Shown in pieces: positions 1-9,664 of a DNA stretch of 64,000 nucleotides. Where the stretch lies: the NCBI GenBank assembly GCA_947494675.1, contig CANLVP010000003.1:722001-786000 (forward strand). The letters are read 5' to 3'. The stretch is from an uncultured Paracoccaceae bacterium. Its GTDB lineage: Bacteria; Pseudomonadota; Alphaproteobacteria; Rhodobacterales; Rhodobacteraceae. Position 1 is the stretch's first letter, and every line of letters begins with the position of its first letter. Under the pieces are notes generated by a model. It saw only the letters and a program-made list of their open reading frames with translations, made no database searches and had not been told where the DNA came from. The position numbers and the translations under genes are program-made.

Positions 1-30
1 GAAACAGTTTTTGGATTTCGGCGGGATTAG

Positions 31-45
31 GTGACCTAGGGTCAC
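31..45. other. Short inverted repeat upstream of the miaB 3' end
   Basis: The arms GTGACC and GGTCAC flank a 3-nt centre. It sits in the roughly 87 bases at the window edge that hold no gene I can identify. It could be an operator for a gene off the left edge or chance; nothing else supports a role. Confidence 0.25.
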
Positions 46-87
46 GAAACGCGGCTAAAGTGAGGCGAACTATTTTCGTAGCACAAC

Positions 88-1398
88 CTATGCGAGCAAT
101 TCGCCTTTCAAGGAGTTCGGGCTGGCTTGCGTGATTCTCACCGGAACAACCTGCCCCAGCACGCTGTCTGGCGCGTCGGCGTAGACCGCGTGCAAATACT
201 CAGACTTCCCAATCATTTGTCCCGCCTCGCGGCCGGCCTTTTCAAACAGGACTTTCACATCGCGCCCAACCATGCCGCTCTGGATGTCCTGCTGCTGGGT
301 CCGCAACAGGGCCTGCAATTGTTGCAGGCGGTCGTTCATCACATCTTCGGGCAGTTGCGGCTTTTCCGCCGCAGGCGTGCCGGGGCGGGTGGAATATTTG
401 AACGAATAGGCCTGTCCGTAGTTCACCTCAGTGATCAGATCCATCGTATCGGCAAAGTCCTGATCGGTCTCACCGGGGAAACCCACAATAAAGTCGCCCG
501 ACAACAAAATGTCGGGCCGCGCGGCGCGGATACGCGCGATCAGGCGGATATAGCTGTCGGCGGTATGTTTGCGGTTCATCGCCTTGAGGATCCGGTCAGA
601 GCCTGATTGCACCGGCAAATGCAGGTAGGGCATCAGCTTGTCACAGGTGCCATGCGCATCGATCAGTGCGTCGTCCATGTCGTTGGGGTGGCTGGTGGTA
701 AAGCGGATGCGTTCCAGCCCGTCGACCTTGTCCAGCGCCCAGATCAACCCCGCAAGGCCGCCCTCGTGCCCGTGATAGGCGTTGACGTTCTGCCCCAGCA
801 GCGTGATCTCTTTCACGCCCGCCTCAACCAGTTCCTGCGCTTCGCGGATGATGCGATCCGCAGGGCGGCTGACTTCGGCACCACGGGTGTAGGGCACAAC
901 GCAGAACGCGCAAAACTTGTCGCAGCCTTCCTGCACCGTCAGGAACGCCGTCGGCCCGCGCTTGGCCTTTGAACGTTTCTTGAGCGTGTCGAATTTGTCG
1001 TCCTCGGGGAAATCGGTATCGAGCGCTTTTTCGCCCTTGGCCACCGCGTCTTCCATCGCCGGCAACCGGTGATAGCTTTGGGGGCCGACCACCAGATCAA
1101 CCAGCGGCTGGCGGCGCATGATCTCTTCACCCTCGGCCTGTGCCACGCAGCCTGCAACACCGATCTTAAGGTCCGGCTTTTCCGCCTTCAGCCCCTTGAA
1201 CCGCCCCAGCTCGGAATAGACCTTTTCAGCGGCCTTTTCACGGATGTGACAGGTGTTGAGCAGGATCATATCCGCGTCATCAGGCGTCTGCGTCTCGACA
1301 TAGCCCTTACCGCCCAGCGCCTCGGCCATGCGTTCGCTGTCATAGACATTCATTTGACAGCCGTAGGTCTTGATAAAGAGTTTCTTAGGGGCGGACAT
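88..1398 (-). CDS. miaB: tRNA-2-methylthio-N6-dimethylallyladenosine synthase MiaB
   Basis: This radical-SAM methylthiotransferase adds the 2-methylthio group to i6A37 of tRNAs reading UNN codons, in the cytoplasm. The protein is 436 aa, normal for the alphaproteobacterial family. The N-terminal UPF0004 domain starts [16 protein letters not shown] and supplies cysteines for the auxiliary cluster (YGC, NTCHIR, AGCVAQ). The radical-SAM motif CDKFCAFC lies near residue 160 and a TRAM-like segment closes the C terminus. ATG at 1398 (MSAPKK) is chosen; an in-frame ATG at 1410 adds four residues. Much longer upstream extensions would run into the divergent gene. It is divergent from the gene at 1513. 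Confidence 0.95.
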   Translation of the reverse strand: MSAPKKLFIKTYGCQMNVYDSERMAEALGGKGYVETQTPDDADMILLNTCHIREKAAEKVYSELGRFKGLKAEKPDLKIGVAGCVAQAEGEEIMRRQPLVDLVVGPQSYHRLPAMEDAVAKGEKALDTDFPEDDKFDTLKKRSKAKRGPTAFLTVQEGCDKFCAFCVVPYTRGAEVSRPADRIIREAQELVEAGVKEITLLGQNVNAYHGHEGGLAGLIWALDKVDGLERIRFTTSHPNDMDDALIDAHGTCDKLMPYLHLPVQSGSDRILKAMNRKHTADSYIRLIARIRAARPDILLSGDFIVGFPGETDQDFADTMDLITEVNYGQAYSFKYSTRPGTPAAEKPQLPEDVMNDRLQQLQALLRTQQQDIQSGMVGRDVKVLFEKAGREAGQMIGKSEYLHAVYADAPDSVLGQVVPVRITQASPNSLKGELLA

Positions 1399-1512
1399 GG
1401 TTTTTTCCATTACGCTATATAGGGTCGCGGGCGTTCTAGCCGTGCGGGCCACTACTTGCAATGCAACCCGATCCGCGCGACTTTGCGGGCCAGTAACAGG
1501 CACACACGTGAT

Positions 1513-2376
1513 ATGACCTACGACAGCCTCTCGATCTTTGCGCGCCATGCGAAATCGGCCCTCGGCAAGGGACCGGTTGCCGTGATCTTGCTTGAAGACG
1601 CGGTTGAGGCGGACAGCACCGTGCGCCACCATCTTGATAGCGGCTTTGGCGCAGTCGTTGTGGCCGGTGCGGCAGACATCCACTTGGCTGACGATCTGGC
1701 CGAACAAGTTGTGCGCGTGCATCACGACATGCTGGCCGATGCCGCGTTTGAGGATGTGGTGAACACAGTCATCAAGGCCGCACCGGGGCGCTGGGTCTAC
1801 TATGGCTACAACACCGAATACCTGTTCTTTCCGTTTTGCGAACACCGTACGATTGGGGAAATGCTGGCCTTCGCGACAGAAGAACGGCGCGATTCAATCC
1901 TGACCTATGTGGTTGATCTTTATGCCGGTGATCTGGGCGATCATCCCAGCGCGGTTTCGCTCGATGACGCACATCTGGACAAATCGGGCTACTACGCGCT
2001 GGCCCGCAAGGACAATCGCGGCGTCGTGCAAGAACGCCAGCTCGATTTCTTTGGCGGGCTGCGTTGGCGCTATGAGGAACACATCCCGATGAGCCGCCGC
2101 CGGATCGACCGGATTGGGCTGTTCCGGGCCAAACCAGGCCTCACCCTCTTGCCTGATCACACCTTTAACGACCCCGAATACAACACCTATGCCTGCCCAT
2201 GGCATCATTCGATGACGGCCGCGATCTGTTCGTTCCGCACGGCAAAGGCGCTCAAGCGCAACCCCGGCAGCGGCTACAAGATCGATAGCTTTCGCTGGAA
2301 GAACTCCGCGCCTTTCGCCTGGCATTCACAGCAGTTGATGGATTTGGGGCTGATGGAACCGGGGCAGTGGTTCTGA
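1513..2376 (+). CDS. Conserved protein, possibly glycosyltransferase family 2-like
   Basis: The protein is 287 aa, starting [15 protein letters not shown]. The N-terminal third alternates hydrophobic beta strands and acidic loops ([20 protein letters not shown]) as in a Rossmann-like nucleotide-binding fold. The middle has the distinctive block [11 protein letters not shown]...[16 protein letters not shown], which I associate with glycosyltransferase-like proteins of Rhodobacterales. No signal peptide or membrane helix is seen. I could not confirm a DxD motif or substrate, so function is open. It is divergent from miaB, and its stop is 4 bases from the stop of the convergent gene at 2381. Confidence 0.6.
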   Translation: MTYDSLSIFARHAKSALGKGPVAVILLEDAVEADSTVRHHLDSGFGAVVVAGAADIHLADDLAEQVVRVHHDMLADAAFEDVVNTVIKAAPGRWVYYGYNTEYLFFPFCEHRTIGEMLAFATEERRDSILTYVVDLYAGDLGDHPSAVSLDDAHLDKSGYYALARKDNRGVVQERQLDFFGGLRWRYEEHIPMSRRRIDRIGLFRAKPGLTLLPDHTFNDPEYNTYACPWHHSMTAAICSFRTAKALKRNPGSGYKIDSFRWKNSAPFAWHSQQLMDLGLMEPGQWF

Positions 2377-2380
2377 CGCC

Positions 2381-2848
2381 TTAAGCGGCCGCCGTCGTAT
2401 CCCATTCAGGGCTGTGGGCCGGGGTGTAATAGGGCCAATCAGCGCCGCGTTTCACCAAACCTTCGCTGAGTGCGGCATTCTGGATCATATCCTCATAAAG
2501 CGCCAAATCATCCGGCGTCTCGATGGGGCATTCCCAATATCTGCGCTGCCATAGCCCGGCTGGCGTGACCCCGCGCGGCAGCTGCACGTGGCGGGCAAAA
2601 TGGGATTTGATCGCCTTCAGACGCTTGCCATAGTCCGTATCTCCCGGCGGCAGGGTCCAAATCGTGTGCAGACGATTTGGCAAGACCACGCTGGCGCCAA
2701 TTTCAAACGGGGCCTGACGCCGACAGGCACGCACCGCTTGCCGCAGCACATTCACCTGCGCCACAAGCAGTTTCGACGACGGATCTTTCAATCGCACCGT
2801 AAAGAAAAAGCTGGCGGGTGGGGATGGAATAGGGCGGACATAAGACAT
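2381..2848 (-). CDS. REP-associated tyrosine transposase (RAYT)-like protein, catalytically degenerate
   Basis: The 155 aa sequence has the overall RAYT/IS200-like plan: FFFTVRL near residue 15, VVLPNRLHTIWTLPPGD in the middle, and LWQRRYWE downstream. The HUH metal motif, normally D-H-L-H, here reads N-R-L-H. The region that should hold the catalytic tyrosine (usually YxxxNPVKHG) reads MIQNAALSEGLV. Both catalytic elements are therefore lost, so it is either a decaying or a domesticated copy. No REP hairpin flanks it, unlike the second copy at 28216. The ATG at 2848 is the only good start. The fold assignment is confident; activity is doubtful. Confidence 0.75.
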   Translation of the reverse strand: MSYVRPIPSPPASFFFTVRLKDPSSKLLVAQVNVLRQAVRACRRQAPFEIGASVVLPNRLHTIWTLPPGDTDYGKRLKAIKSHFARHVQLPRGVTPAGLWQRRYWECPIETPDDLALYEDMIQNAALSEGLVKRGADWPYYTPAHSPEWDTTAAA

Positions 2849-2916
2849 GCGCCGATTTCACAGCACAATTGTAAACAATCCGTTAACGTTTATGGCGAAA
2901 AGGTTAACGCCTGAAA

Positions 2917-2932
2917 CTAAATCAGGATTTAG
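2917..2932 (-). terminator. Hairpin at the irr 3' end
   Basis: CTAAATC and GATTTAG form a 7-bp stem with a 2-nt loop, overlapping the irr stop codon. On the minus strand it is followed by GTTTC, only a weak U-tract, so termination is a modest inference. Confidence 0.35.
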
Positions 2933-3360
2933 GTGCGGCGCAGACGGATCACAACATCGACGCTTGCGATCTCTGCGCCGGCGGGTGCGCCTGGCAAACG
3001 GCTGATTTCCAGCTGCTCTGCCGGGGCGTCTGTCAGCTCTGCTGTTTCTTCCCAGTAAAAGTGCGGGTGATCGGTCATGTTGGTGTCAAAGTAGCTTTTT
3101 GACCCATCCACGGTGATTTCCCGCACCAGACCGGCATCGCAAAACGCACGCAGGGTATTGTAGACAGTGGCGAGAGAGACTTTCTCGTCCGACCGGGTGG
3201 CGGCGTCAAACAGGCTTTCGGCAGTGACATGACGATCCTGACCGTCGCCCACAAGCAAAGCCGCCAGCGTCACGCGCTGCCGCGTTGGGCGCAAATCGGC
3301 TGTCGCCAGCCAAGCGGCGCCATTGCGGGTCTTTTCATCTGTCAGCAATAAATCTGTCAT
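2929..3360 (-). CDS. irr: Fur-family iron response regulator Irr
   Basis: The 143 aa protein has the Fur-family winged helix (LRPTRQRVTLAALLVGDG, then VSLATVYNTLRAFCDAGLVREI) and the Irr signature VDGSKSYFDTN followed by DHPHFYWEE. The His-rich DHPHF segment is the heme-responsive type, and no CxxC zinc site of classical Fur is present. In Rhodobacterales, Irr represses iron and heme genes under low iron and is degraded or inactivated with heme. It often lies beside fabA; here fabA is 3.6 kb away with three genes between. The ATG at 3360 is preferred to a GTG one codon earlier. Confidence 0.9.
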   Translation of the reverse strand: MTDLLLTDEKTRNGAAWLATADLRPTRQRVTLAALLVGDGQDRHVTAESLFDAATRSDEKVSLATVYNTLRAFCDAGLVREITVDGSKSYFDTNMTDHPHFYWEETAELTDAPAEQLEISRLPGAPAGAEIASVDVVIRLRRT

Positions 3361-3405
3361 CACCCTACCAATATGGGGAAAATGCCCCCCGGATCAACGT
3401 GTTTG

Positions 3406-4272
3406 TCAGGGATCGTCGCCACCAAGGTCATTCCAGATGTCCTGCACCCAGCCTTTGATCACCTGCGCCTCGGCCCAGCGATCCGACATTTCGCGCCCCT
3501 GCGCATCAGTCATGGCGTATTCGGGCGGCCCCAATTCGCAGACAAAGATGCAATCGCCCGTCGCATTGCGTGCGCGCCAATCCGCCATGCCCTCGCGCCA
3601 CCAGCCCCTGAACAGATCGACCCATTTCTGGTGTTGCGGGAAATCAAGCTGTAGCTGAATTTGCTGACGGCTCGCCACCCGGCCCTGAAAACTATCGGAC
3701 CGCTGCAGCACCCGGCTGATCAGCCCCATGTCATGGTCCGACATCGGGAACCAGAACTCGCGATCCACCACATAATGGCTCAGATCAGCACAAATCCGCA
3801 TATCTGGGATACGATCCAGCAATTGCAGCGTCGTATAGAGGTCGTTGGTGATGCAGTTGCGGTGGGTCTCAAACTGTACCGGCACGCCGATCCGGTCCGA
3901 CATCTTCATCCAGGCCTCGATCACCGGCTCCATGTCATCCAGCGCAATCGGCATGACCTGCCCGATGATATCCACGAATGGTGCGCCAAAGTCCTTGGCC
4001 ATCCGCAGCGTGTCTTCCATGCTGTCGATGGTCTTGGGAAAGGCGACGATCAACGGCGTTAACCCATTTGCCTCCATATGCGGGCGGACCTCATGGGCCA
4101 CGGCGACATCCGCCGCGCCCAGATCAATCGCCATCCCGTCAAAGCCCGCCGCAGCGACCATCTGACACACCTGATCATAGGGCAGCTTGACCCCGCTTTG
4201 GTCATGCGGCTGCATCGCCCAGAGCGAAGTATAGACCTGTAACCGCCGCGCGGTGGTGGGCGCATCGCCCAC
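3406..4272 (-). CDS. Xylose isomerase-like TIM-barrel (sugar phosphate isomerase/epimerase family)
   Basis: About 288 aa from a GTG at 4272. The AP-endonuclease-2/xylose-isomerase fold is suggested by VCQMVAAAGFDGMAID near the N terminus, FVDIIGQVMP, VPVQFETHRNC (a metal-binding Glu and His) and MRICADLSHYV (Asp and His). Reaction and substrate are not deducible. The preceding desaturase stop (4274-4276) and this start fall inside a REP-like hairpin, so the original N terminus may have been replaced and the true start could be the ATG giving MQPHDQSG. The gene is translationally close to the desaturase at 4274, but no functional link is evident. Confidence 0.65.
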   Translation of the reverse strand: MGDAPTTARRLQVYTSLWAMQPHDQSGVKLPYDQVCQMVAAAGFDGMAIDLGAADVAVAHEVRPHMEANGLTPLIVAFPKTIDSMEDTLRMAKDFGAPFVDIIGQVMPIALDDMEPVIEAWMKMSDRIGVPVQFETHRNCITNDLYTTLQLLDRIPDMRICADLSHYVVDREFWFPMSDHDMGLISRVLQRSDSFQGRVASRQQIQLQLDFPQHQKWVDLFRGWWREGMADWRARNATGDCIFVCELGPPEYAMTDAQGREMSDRWAEAQVIKGWVQDIWNDLGGDDP

Positions 4273-4277
4273 CCTAC
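4255..4277. repeat. REP-like hairpin (GTAGGGTGGGC family)
   Basis: The arms GGTGGGCG (4255-4262) and CGCCCACC (4266-4273) flank a 3-nt loop, followed by CTAC; on the minus strand it reads GTAGGGTGGGCG. The TAG in the GTAG head is the stop codon of the desaturase gene (4274-4276), and the other arm supplies the likely start of the next gene. Relatives lie at 28165-28220, 28717, 38659 and 59623. Confidence 0.75.
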
Positions 4278-5254
4278 GCCTCCACCCGCAGGGTGCGGCC
4301 ACCGGTCGTGGGCACGATCCAGACCTCATCCATCGGGTATTGGCTTTCGTCTTTGGCGCGCAGCTTGCGGATCACTTGGATCTGAAACTCGATCCAGCCC
4401 ATGCGGTGCACCTCACCGGCTTGCGCCTCAATCTTGGCGTTCAGATCATGCAGTTTCCAGAAGGGCACGGCCGGAAAGGTATGATGCGCCGTATGATAAG
4501 GCATCTGCCAGCAGAGCCATTTGATGAACGGCCCCGCGCGCGTGCTGCGGGTGTTTTCCAGAATATCGCTCTCGTGGCTCAGCCCCAGATGCTCAATGGT
4601 GTTCTGCAATTGATGGATCGGCTTGGTCAGAACCATGGGCAGCAGCCAGAACGTCAACGGCCACCACGACCCCGCCGCAATTGCGGCCACAGCAATCACC
4701 CCGTAACCCAGCACATGCAGGCGGCTTTCGCGGATCACGCGAGCCTCTTCCTCGGCCCGGATAAAGGGTTCGACGATGATGCCACGCGCGCGCCGCACGA
4801 GCCCCAAAACCCGGTTGCGCCAATAGGTGATCCCGCTCAGCCACAGCAGATAGGTGGTCAGCGTATAGGGTTCGCGCACCAATTCGCCATCGCGGTCCCA
4901 GTCCTGCGTGTATTGGTGGTGGGCGAAATGCATGATCTGGTCAAAGTCGCGCGGAAAGATTTGTACAAATCCAATCACCCGCCCCCAAAACGTATTCAGC
5001 TTGCGGGTTTCAAAAACCGTCGCATGGCTCAGCTCATGCTGCGCGGCATAGGTGAAGTTCAGCAAGACACCCAGCGCCAGCCCGGTGACCAAGACCCACC
5101 ACGTCCCCATGGCAAACCCATGCAAAATCGCCACCAGCGCAATCGCGCCCAGATGGCTGCCCATTTGCTGCCAGCCCTTGGCATCCGACCGCGCGGTCAG
5201 GGCTCGCAACTCTGGCGGGGTCAGCAATTTGCGGCGGGAAAACTGCGCGTCCAT
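4274..5254 (-). CDS. Membrane fatty acid desaturase
   Basis: The 326 aa integral-membrane di-iron desaturase has the three histidine boxes in order: HELSH (near residue 75), HHQYTQ (near 110) and HTAHH (near 235). Hydrophobic pairs lie between them (AIALVAILHGFAMGTWWVLVTGL; VIAVAAIAAGSWWPLTFWLLPMVL). It would introduce a double bond into a membrane lipid acyl chain; regiospecificity cannot be read from sequence. The start ATG at 5254 has a strong AGGAGAG ribosome-binding site. Its stop codon lies in a REP-like hairpin. Confidence 0.85.
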   Translation of the reverse strand: MDAQFSRRKLLTPPELRALTARSDAKGWQQMGSHLGAIALVAILHGFAMGTWWVLVTGLALGVLLNFTYAAQHELSHATVFETRKLNTFWGRVIGFVQIFPRDFDQIMHFAHHQYTQDWDRDGELVREPYTLTTYLLWLSGITYWRNRVLGLVRRARGIIVEPFIRAEEEARVIRESRLHVLGYGVIAVAAIAAGSWWPLTFWLLPMVLTKPIHQLQNTIEHLGLSHESDILENTRSTRAGPFIKWLCWQMPYHTAHHTFPAVPFWKLHDLNAKIEAQAGEVHRMGWIEFQIQVIRKLRAKDESQYPMDEVWIVPTTGGRTLRVEA

Positions 5255-5385
5255 GTCGTCTCTCCTGTTTCGCGTTCACTCTAGCCGCAGGATGCGGCAC
5301 CGCCCAACAAAAATCTACCTGCCCCAATGTCGCTCTAAATTTGCCAGATCACGTGGTTAGGCCGGACCTGATAGCGACACCGGAC

Positions 5386-6918
5386 ATGCCCATGATCTAC
5401 CTTGCCCGCCTGATTTATCTGACCGCCGCAGCGCTTGGCCTTGGCTGCATTTTCGCACTGATGGCGCTGTTTGGACGGCGCGGCACGCCCTTAATTGATG
5501 CGCCAGAGTTCATTCCTTGGGCCATTTGTGGATTGGTTTTCGCGTTTGGCCTTGCACTGATGGCGCAGGTCATGGGCAATGATCTGGCCCCGCATCTACC
5601 CGGTGCCAAGGGCAAGGCCCCACGCGCAGCGCGGCCCGCAGGCAAACAGGCGGGCAATTCGGCTGACGCGCAGGCGATCTTGGCGCATTACGCGGGCGAG
5701 GCAGAGCTTTCGCCACTGGAACTCGACCGGACAAGGCGCCGGATGTACACCGCGCAAGAGGCTGCATTGACCCCGGAAGAGCGTGCCCGGCGTGACAGTA
5801 TCGCGCAATTGCAGGTAGACACTGCCCCTGTGCGCTTGCAGGTCATGGTGCCGCCCCAACCCTCTGACAGCTGGGTCGGTGGCAACCCGTCGATGCCGCC
5901 CGATTTGCCCTGGCCAGAGGTTGACGGGAAACCCGCCACCTTTTTTGCCCAGATCGCAGCCCATCAACTGCCGCCCGATATGTGGGGCTGGCAAGGTCCG
6001 CGCTCTGGCTGGCTCTTGTTCTTTGGCGGCGACCAAGGTTATGGCGGCGGGCTGGTTCTGCACACCACGTCTCTGGGCGAAGAACGCCCCCGCCCCTACG
6101 GCCAGGTCTTTCGATACTTCCGCTATGGTCGCTACGATGAACAGGCGGTTCAGATGATGGGTGACGCAGGGCTTCAGCCCCCCAGATGGCCGGTCAAGGT
6201 TGTGCCGGCCGGGGACCAAAGCGCGCGTCCCGCCAAGGTTGGCGCAGGTCAGGCCTTTGACCCCGACCACGCAGGTTGGCAGCCCTTTGACTGGCCAACG
6301 CTTGGCATCTTTGTCGAAGAGCTGATCGCCGAGGCAAAGAAGATCATGGACATGAGCAAATCGGCCAAAGCACCCGACAGAGCCGCGGCAGAGGCTGCGC
6401 GCTTTGTCTCCCTCAGCGCCATGCTGCCATCGTTGGAACAATTGGCCGAACTGATCCGCCAACGCGCCGAAACCGCGCCCTTTAGCCTCGCGGAACGTGA
6501 CCGCATCCTCGCTCCGATCCTTGCGCTGGAATATGACACGCCGCTCTATGACAACGGCAAGATGATCGGCATGGGCAAAAAGCATCTGGTGGAGCGGATC
6601 AAGAACTCTGAATATCCCGCGCTGCATGACATGCGCGCGCGGCACGTCTATTGCAGCGACCCCGCCGCGCTTCTGGCTGAGGTGCGCGCGCTGCTGGAAC
6701 CGCAATGGCAGGCCATCGCCGCTGATGAGGTGATCACAATGGGCGGGAGTGCCGCCAAGTTTGAGCGTGACGACGCGGTGATGCTGGAACTTGTGCCCAG
6801 CCGCCTGTTCAGCTGGACCTTCGGCGATTATTCCAACTTTGCAATCGTGCTGCCCAAGGGTCACCTGCTCGACGGTGCTTTCGACAAAGCAGAGGCGATC
6901 GACAACCACGGGATCTAG
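5386..6918 (+). CDS. Membrane-anchored DUF1963 (YwqG-like) protein
   Basis: 510 aa. Two N-terminal transmembrane helices ([25 protein letters not shown] and [22 protein letters not shown]) are followed by a proline-rich linker. A large cytoplasmic region carries DUF1963 signatures: [29 protein letters not shown] and [17 protein letters not shown]1963 proteins have no settled biochemical role. An upstream TTG at 5341 is in frame, but the ATG at 5386 places the first helix at the N terminus as expected. Confidence 0.7.
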   Translation: MPMIYLARLIYLTAAALGLGCIFALMALFGRRGTPLIDAPEFIPWAICGLVFAFGLALMAQVMGNDLAPHLPGAKGKAPRAARPAGKQAGNSADAQAILAHYAGEAELSPLELDRTRRRMYTAQEAALTPEERARRDSIAQLQVDTAPVRLQVMVPPQPSDSWVGGNPSMPPDLPWPEVDGKPATFFAQIAAHQLPPDMWGWQGPRSGWLLFFGGDQGYGGGLVLHTTSLGEERPRPYGQVFRYFRYGRYDEQAVQMMGDAGLQPPRWPVKVVPAGDQSARPAKVGAGQAFDPDHAGWQPFDWPTLGIFVEELIAEAKKIMDMSKSAKAPDRAAAEAARFVSLSAMLPSLEQLAELIRQRAETAPFSLAERDRILAPILALEYDTPLYDNGKMIGMGKKHLVERIKNSEYPALHDMRARHVYCSDPAALLAEVRALLEPQWQAIAADEVITMGGSAAKFERDDAVMLELVPSRLFSWTFGDYSNFAIVLPKGHLLDGAFDKAEAIDNHGI

Positions 6919-6989
6919 CTGCTCTTGCCCGATCAAGCCCGCTAGTGGTAGTGGTCGGACAAGCGCAAACAACTAGAAAGACCGATTGC

Positions 6990-7499
6990 ATGGCCGATTT
7001 CCCCACCAGTTTCGACAAAGAAGGCCTGCTGGCCTGCGCCCGTGGCGAATTGTTTGGCGAAGGCAATGCCCAGTTGCCCGCGCCGCCGATGCTGATGATG
7101 GACCGGATCACCGATATCTCTGGCGATGGTGGTGAGCACGGCAAGGGCCATGTGGTGGCTGAATTCGACATCACTCCCGACCTTTGGTTCTTTGACTGCC
7201 ACTTTCCCGGCAACCCGATCATGCCCGGCTGTCTAGGTCTTGATGGCCTCTGGCAGTTGACCGGCTTCAACCTTGGCTGGCGCGGATGGCAGGGCCGCGG
7301 CTATGCGCTTGGCGTGGGCGAGGTCAAACTGACCGGCATGGTCCGCCCTGACCGCAAGATGCTGACCTATAAGGTTGATTTCACCAAGGCCCTGCAAACC
7401 CGTCGTCTGACCATGGGTGTCGCCAATGGCATCGTCGAGGCCGATGGCGAAGTGATTTATCAGGTCACCGACATGAAAGTCGCCCTGTCAGAGACTTAG
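6990..7499 (+). CDS. fabA: 3-hydroxydecanoyl-ACP dehydratase/isomerase FabA
   Basis: 169 aa with the FabA hot-dog fold signatures [15 protein letters not shown] and [25 protein letters not shown]. His71 and Asp85 are the expected catalytic pair. The enzyme dehydrates 3-hydroxyacyl-ACP and isomerises trans-2 to cis-3-decenoyl-ACP, committing carbon to unsaturated fatty acids. Family members are usually followed by fabB; here the next gene is a convergent GNAT, so the partner synthase must be elsewhere. The ATG at 6990 is chosen over upstream in-frame GTG codons. Confidence 0.95.
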   Translation: MADFPTSFDKEGLLACARGELFGEGNAQLPAPPMLMMDRITDISGDGGEHGKGHVVAEFDITPDLWFFDCHFPGNPIMPGCLGLDGLWQLTGFNLGWRGWQGRGYALGVGEVKLTGMVRPDRKMLTYKVDFTKALQTRRLTMGVANGIVEADGEVIYQVTDMKVALSET

Positions 7500-7510
7500 A
7501 GGCGAGCCTT

Positions 7511-7987
7511 TCACACGACGTTCCGACAATAGAGCTGCATCGGATAGCCTTCGCCCCAAAAGTCGATGAATTCTTCGATTGGGGCAAAGCCTTGCCGTTC
7601 ATAAAACCTGCGTGTCCGGGCATAGCCCTTATGCGGATGCGACGGCCCAAGTGTCTTGACTGTCAGGAATTTTGCGCCCTTTTCGCGTGCGAAAAGCACG
7701 GCCTGATCGACCAGCGCCTGCCCAATCCCCTTGCCATGCTGGTCAGGGGTCACGGCCATCAAATGAATATCAACCGCCGCTGCTGAGGTTTGGCTGAGCG
7801 TCAGGATGCCAACCTCGCCTGCCTCGATCTGCGCCACAAAACTTGGCCGGGTTTCCAGATAGTCAAGATAGTCCTTGTAGATGTCATAAGGCCCAAACCA
7901 ATCCGGCAAGCCCCCCAAGATGGCGTCACAGACGACCTTGGTCGCCGCAACGTCCTGCGCCCAAACGATCTTGCACGCGGGGCTCAA
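7511..7987 (-). CDS. GNAT-family N-acetyltransferase
   Basis: 158 aa. The acetyl-CoA binding motif A reads LMAVTPDQHGKGIGQALVDQAVLFAREKG with the R/Q-x-x-G-x-G/A core, followed by TVKTLGPSHPHKGYARTRRFYERQGF, the typical beta5/alpha4 end. The substrate is unknown. Its start overlaps the stop of the upstream GNAT (7984) by 4 bases, so the two acetyltransferases form one transcript. Confidence 0.8.
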   Translation of the reverse strand: MSPACKIVWAQDVAATKVVCDAILGGLPDWFGPYDIYKDYLDYLETRPSFVAQIEAGEVGILTLSQTSAAAVDIHLMAVTPDQHGKGIGQALVDQAVLFAREKGAKFLTVKTLGPSHPHKGYARTRRFYERQGFAPIEEFIDFWGEGYPMQLYCRNVV

Positions 7988-8412
7988 AGCGCGCCGTCCC
8001 AGCCATAGAACACGCCCTCCAACTCCTCAGCATCCATACTGCGATAAAGCCCGCGCGCGGCGGTATTGTCGGTCTCTGTCCCCAGCCAAGCGCCTTCGCA
8101 CCCATGCTCCCGCGCCAGATCAATCAGCGCCTGCGTCACCTTGGTGGCCAGCCCGCGCCGCAGATACCCGTCACGCGTGCCCACCTCGTTGATGAAAAGC
8201 GACGGCGGTTTGTCGGGGTGCAGCAGCACAGTGCCCGTCGCCATGGCCACGACCTGATCGCCGTCAAAGGCCAGAACGCAGTGGTGCAGCGGATCATCCA
8301 AAAACGCGCGCGCCTGATCCGCCCGCATCGCCTGATCAAAAAGACCCGGCGCGACGCCCATCAAGACGTCAAAGTCGTCTGGACCCATAACCCGAACCGT
8401 GATTGTGTCCAT
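7984..8412 (-). CDS. GNAT-family N-acetyltransferase (AAC-like)
   Basis: 142 aa from the ATG at 8412 (MDTITVRVM). Motif A is EVGTRDGYLRRGLATKVTQALIDLAREHGCEGAWLGTETDNTAARGLYRSM, resembling the aminoglycoside-6'-acetyltransferase-like subgroup of GNATs. A resistance role is not implied by sequence alone. It is divergent from the enolase-superfamily gene with 28 bases between the starts, so the promoters must overlap. Confidence 0.8.
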   Translation of the reverse strand: MDTITVRVMGPDDFDVLMGVAPGLFDQAMRADQARAFLDDPLHHCVLAFDGDQVVAMATGTVLLHPDKPPSLFINEVGTRDGYLRRGLATKVTQALIDLAREHGCEGAWLGTETDNTAARGLYRSMDAEELEGVFYGWDGAL

Positions 8413-8440
8413 TTCAAATCCCTCCGACCCGGACAATATC

Positions 8441-9664
8441 ATGAAACTTGCCGACCTCGACATCATCGTCACCGCACCGCCCGCACCGGGTTGGGGCGGA
8501 CGCTACTGGATCCTTGTAAAGGTGACCACCGACACCGGAATCACGGGCTGGGGCGAATGCTATGCCTCATCCATCGGGCCGGACGCCATGACCCATGTGA
8601 TCCGCGATGTCTTTGACCGGCATATGGCCGACCAGAACCCCGAAGATATCGAACTGATGTTCCGCCGCGTCTACTCGGCAGGCTTCACCCAGCGGCCTGA
8701 CCTCACGGTCATGGGCGCGTGGTCAGGGCTTGAGATTGCCTGCTGGGACATCCTCGGCAAAGACCGCGACCGCCCGGTGCATGCCTTGATCGGCGGGCGG
8801 ATGAACGACCGCATCCGCGCCTATACCTATCTTTATCCGCAACCCCACCACCCCCTGCCTGCTTTCTGGGCCTCAGCCGAGATGGCCGCCGAAAGTGCTG
8901 TGGCCTGTGTCGATGCGGGCTATTCAGCCGTCAAATTCGACCCCGCAGGCCCCTACACAATCCGCGCCGGGCATATGCCGTCGATGTATGACATCTCAAC
9001 CTCTGTCGCATTTTGCCGCACGATCCGCGACGCGGTGGGCGACAAGGCCGATCTGCTGTTCGGCACGCACGGCCAATTCTCCACCGGTGGTGCCGTCCGT
9101 CTTGGCCAAGCGTTAGAGCCGTTCTCCCCCCTCTGGTATGAAGAGCCCTGCCCCCCTGACACCGACCTTTCAACCGTCGCTTCACAAGTGCGCATTCCTG
9201 TCGCGACAGGCGAGCGGCTCACCACCAAGGTCGAATTTGCAGCCGCCCTGCGCCAAGGCGTAAGCATCCTGCAACCGGCCTTGGGGCGCTCTGGCGGCAT
9301 TTGGGAGACCAAGAAAATCGCGGCCCTCGCTGAAACCTACAACGCGCAAGTGGCCCCGCATCTTTATGCAGGCCCCGTGGAATGGGCCGCCAACGTGCAG
9401 CTTGGCGCATCGATCCCCAACATCCTGATGGCCGAGACGATTGAAACCCCGTTCCACGCCGCACTGATCAAGAACACCCTGACGGTCGAAGATGGCTATA
9501 TCCCCATCCCCACGGCCCCCGGTCTTGGGATCGACGTGGACGAAGACCTCGCCCGCGCGCATCCCTACACCGGCGATGGGCTGCACCTGCAAATGCAGGA
9601 CGACCCGATCAGCTACCACGCAGTGAACAACTTTGCCGGTGGCGCGCCGGTGGTGGAAGACTAG
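8441..9664 (+). CDS. Enolase-superfamily enzyme (mandelate racemase/muconate lactonizing family)
   Basis: 407 aa. The N-terminal capping domain begins MKLADLDIIVTAPPAPGWGGRYWILVKV. The barrel has the metal-binding residues expected of the superfamily (LLFGTHGQFS, YEEPCPPD, ATGERLTTKVEF) and a catalytic candidate at AVKFDPAGPY; a C-terminal His lies in APHLYAGPVE. It probably acts on a sugar acid as dehydratase or cycloisomerase, but I cannot fix the substrate. Its stop overlaps the convergent stop of the next gene (9661). Confidence 0.8.
   Translation: MKLADLDIIVTAPPAPGWGGRYWILVKVTTDTGITGWGECYASSIGPDAMTHVIRDVFDRHMADQNPEDIELMFRRVYSAGFTQRPDLTVMGAWSGLEIACWDILGKDRDRPVHALIGGRMNDRIRAYTYLYPQPHHPLPAFWASAEMAAESAVACVDAGYSAVKFDPAGPYTIRAGHMPSMYDISTSVAFCRTIRDAVGDKADLLFGTHGQFSTGGAVRLGQALEPFSPLWYEEPCPPDTDLSTVASQVRIPVATGERLTTKVEFAAALRQGVSILQPALGRSGGIWETKKIAALAETYNAQVAPHLYAGPVEWAANVQLGASIPNILMAETIETPFHAALIKNTLTVEDGYIPIPTAPGLGIDVDEDLARAHPYTGDGLHLQMQDDPISYHAVNNFAGGAPVVED

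Noticed and set aside
2381-2848. Insertion sequence of the IS200/IS605 group
   Set aside because: No flanking hairpin ends or target-site pattern was found and the catalytic residues are lost; it is better described as a degenerate RAYT-type gene.
9661-9664. Four-base overlap of convergent stop codons
   Set aside because: Compact convergent gene ends are common in this genome and carry no evident function.
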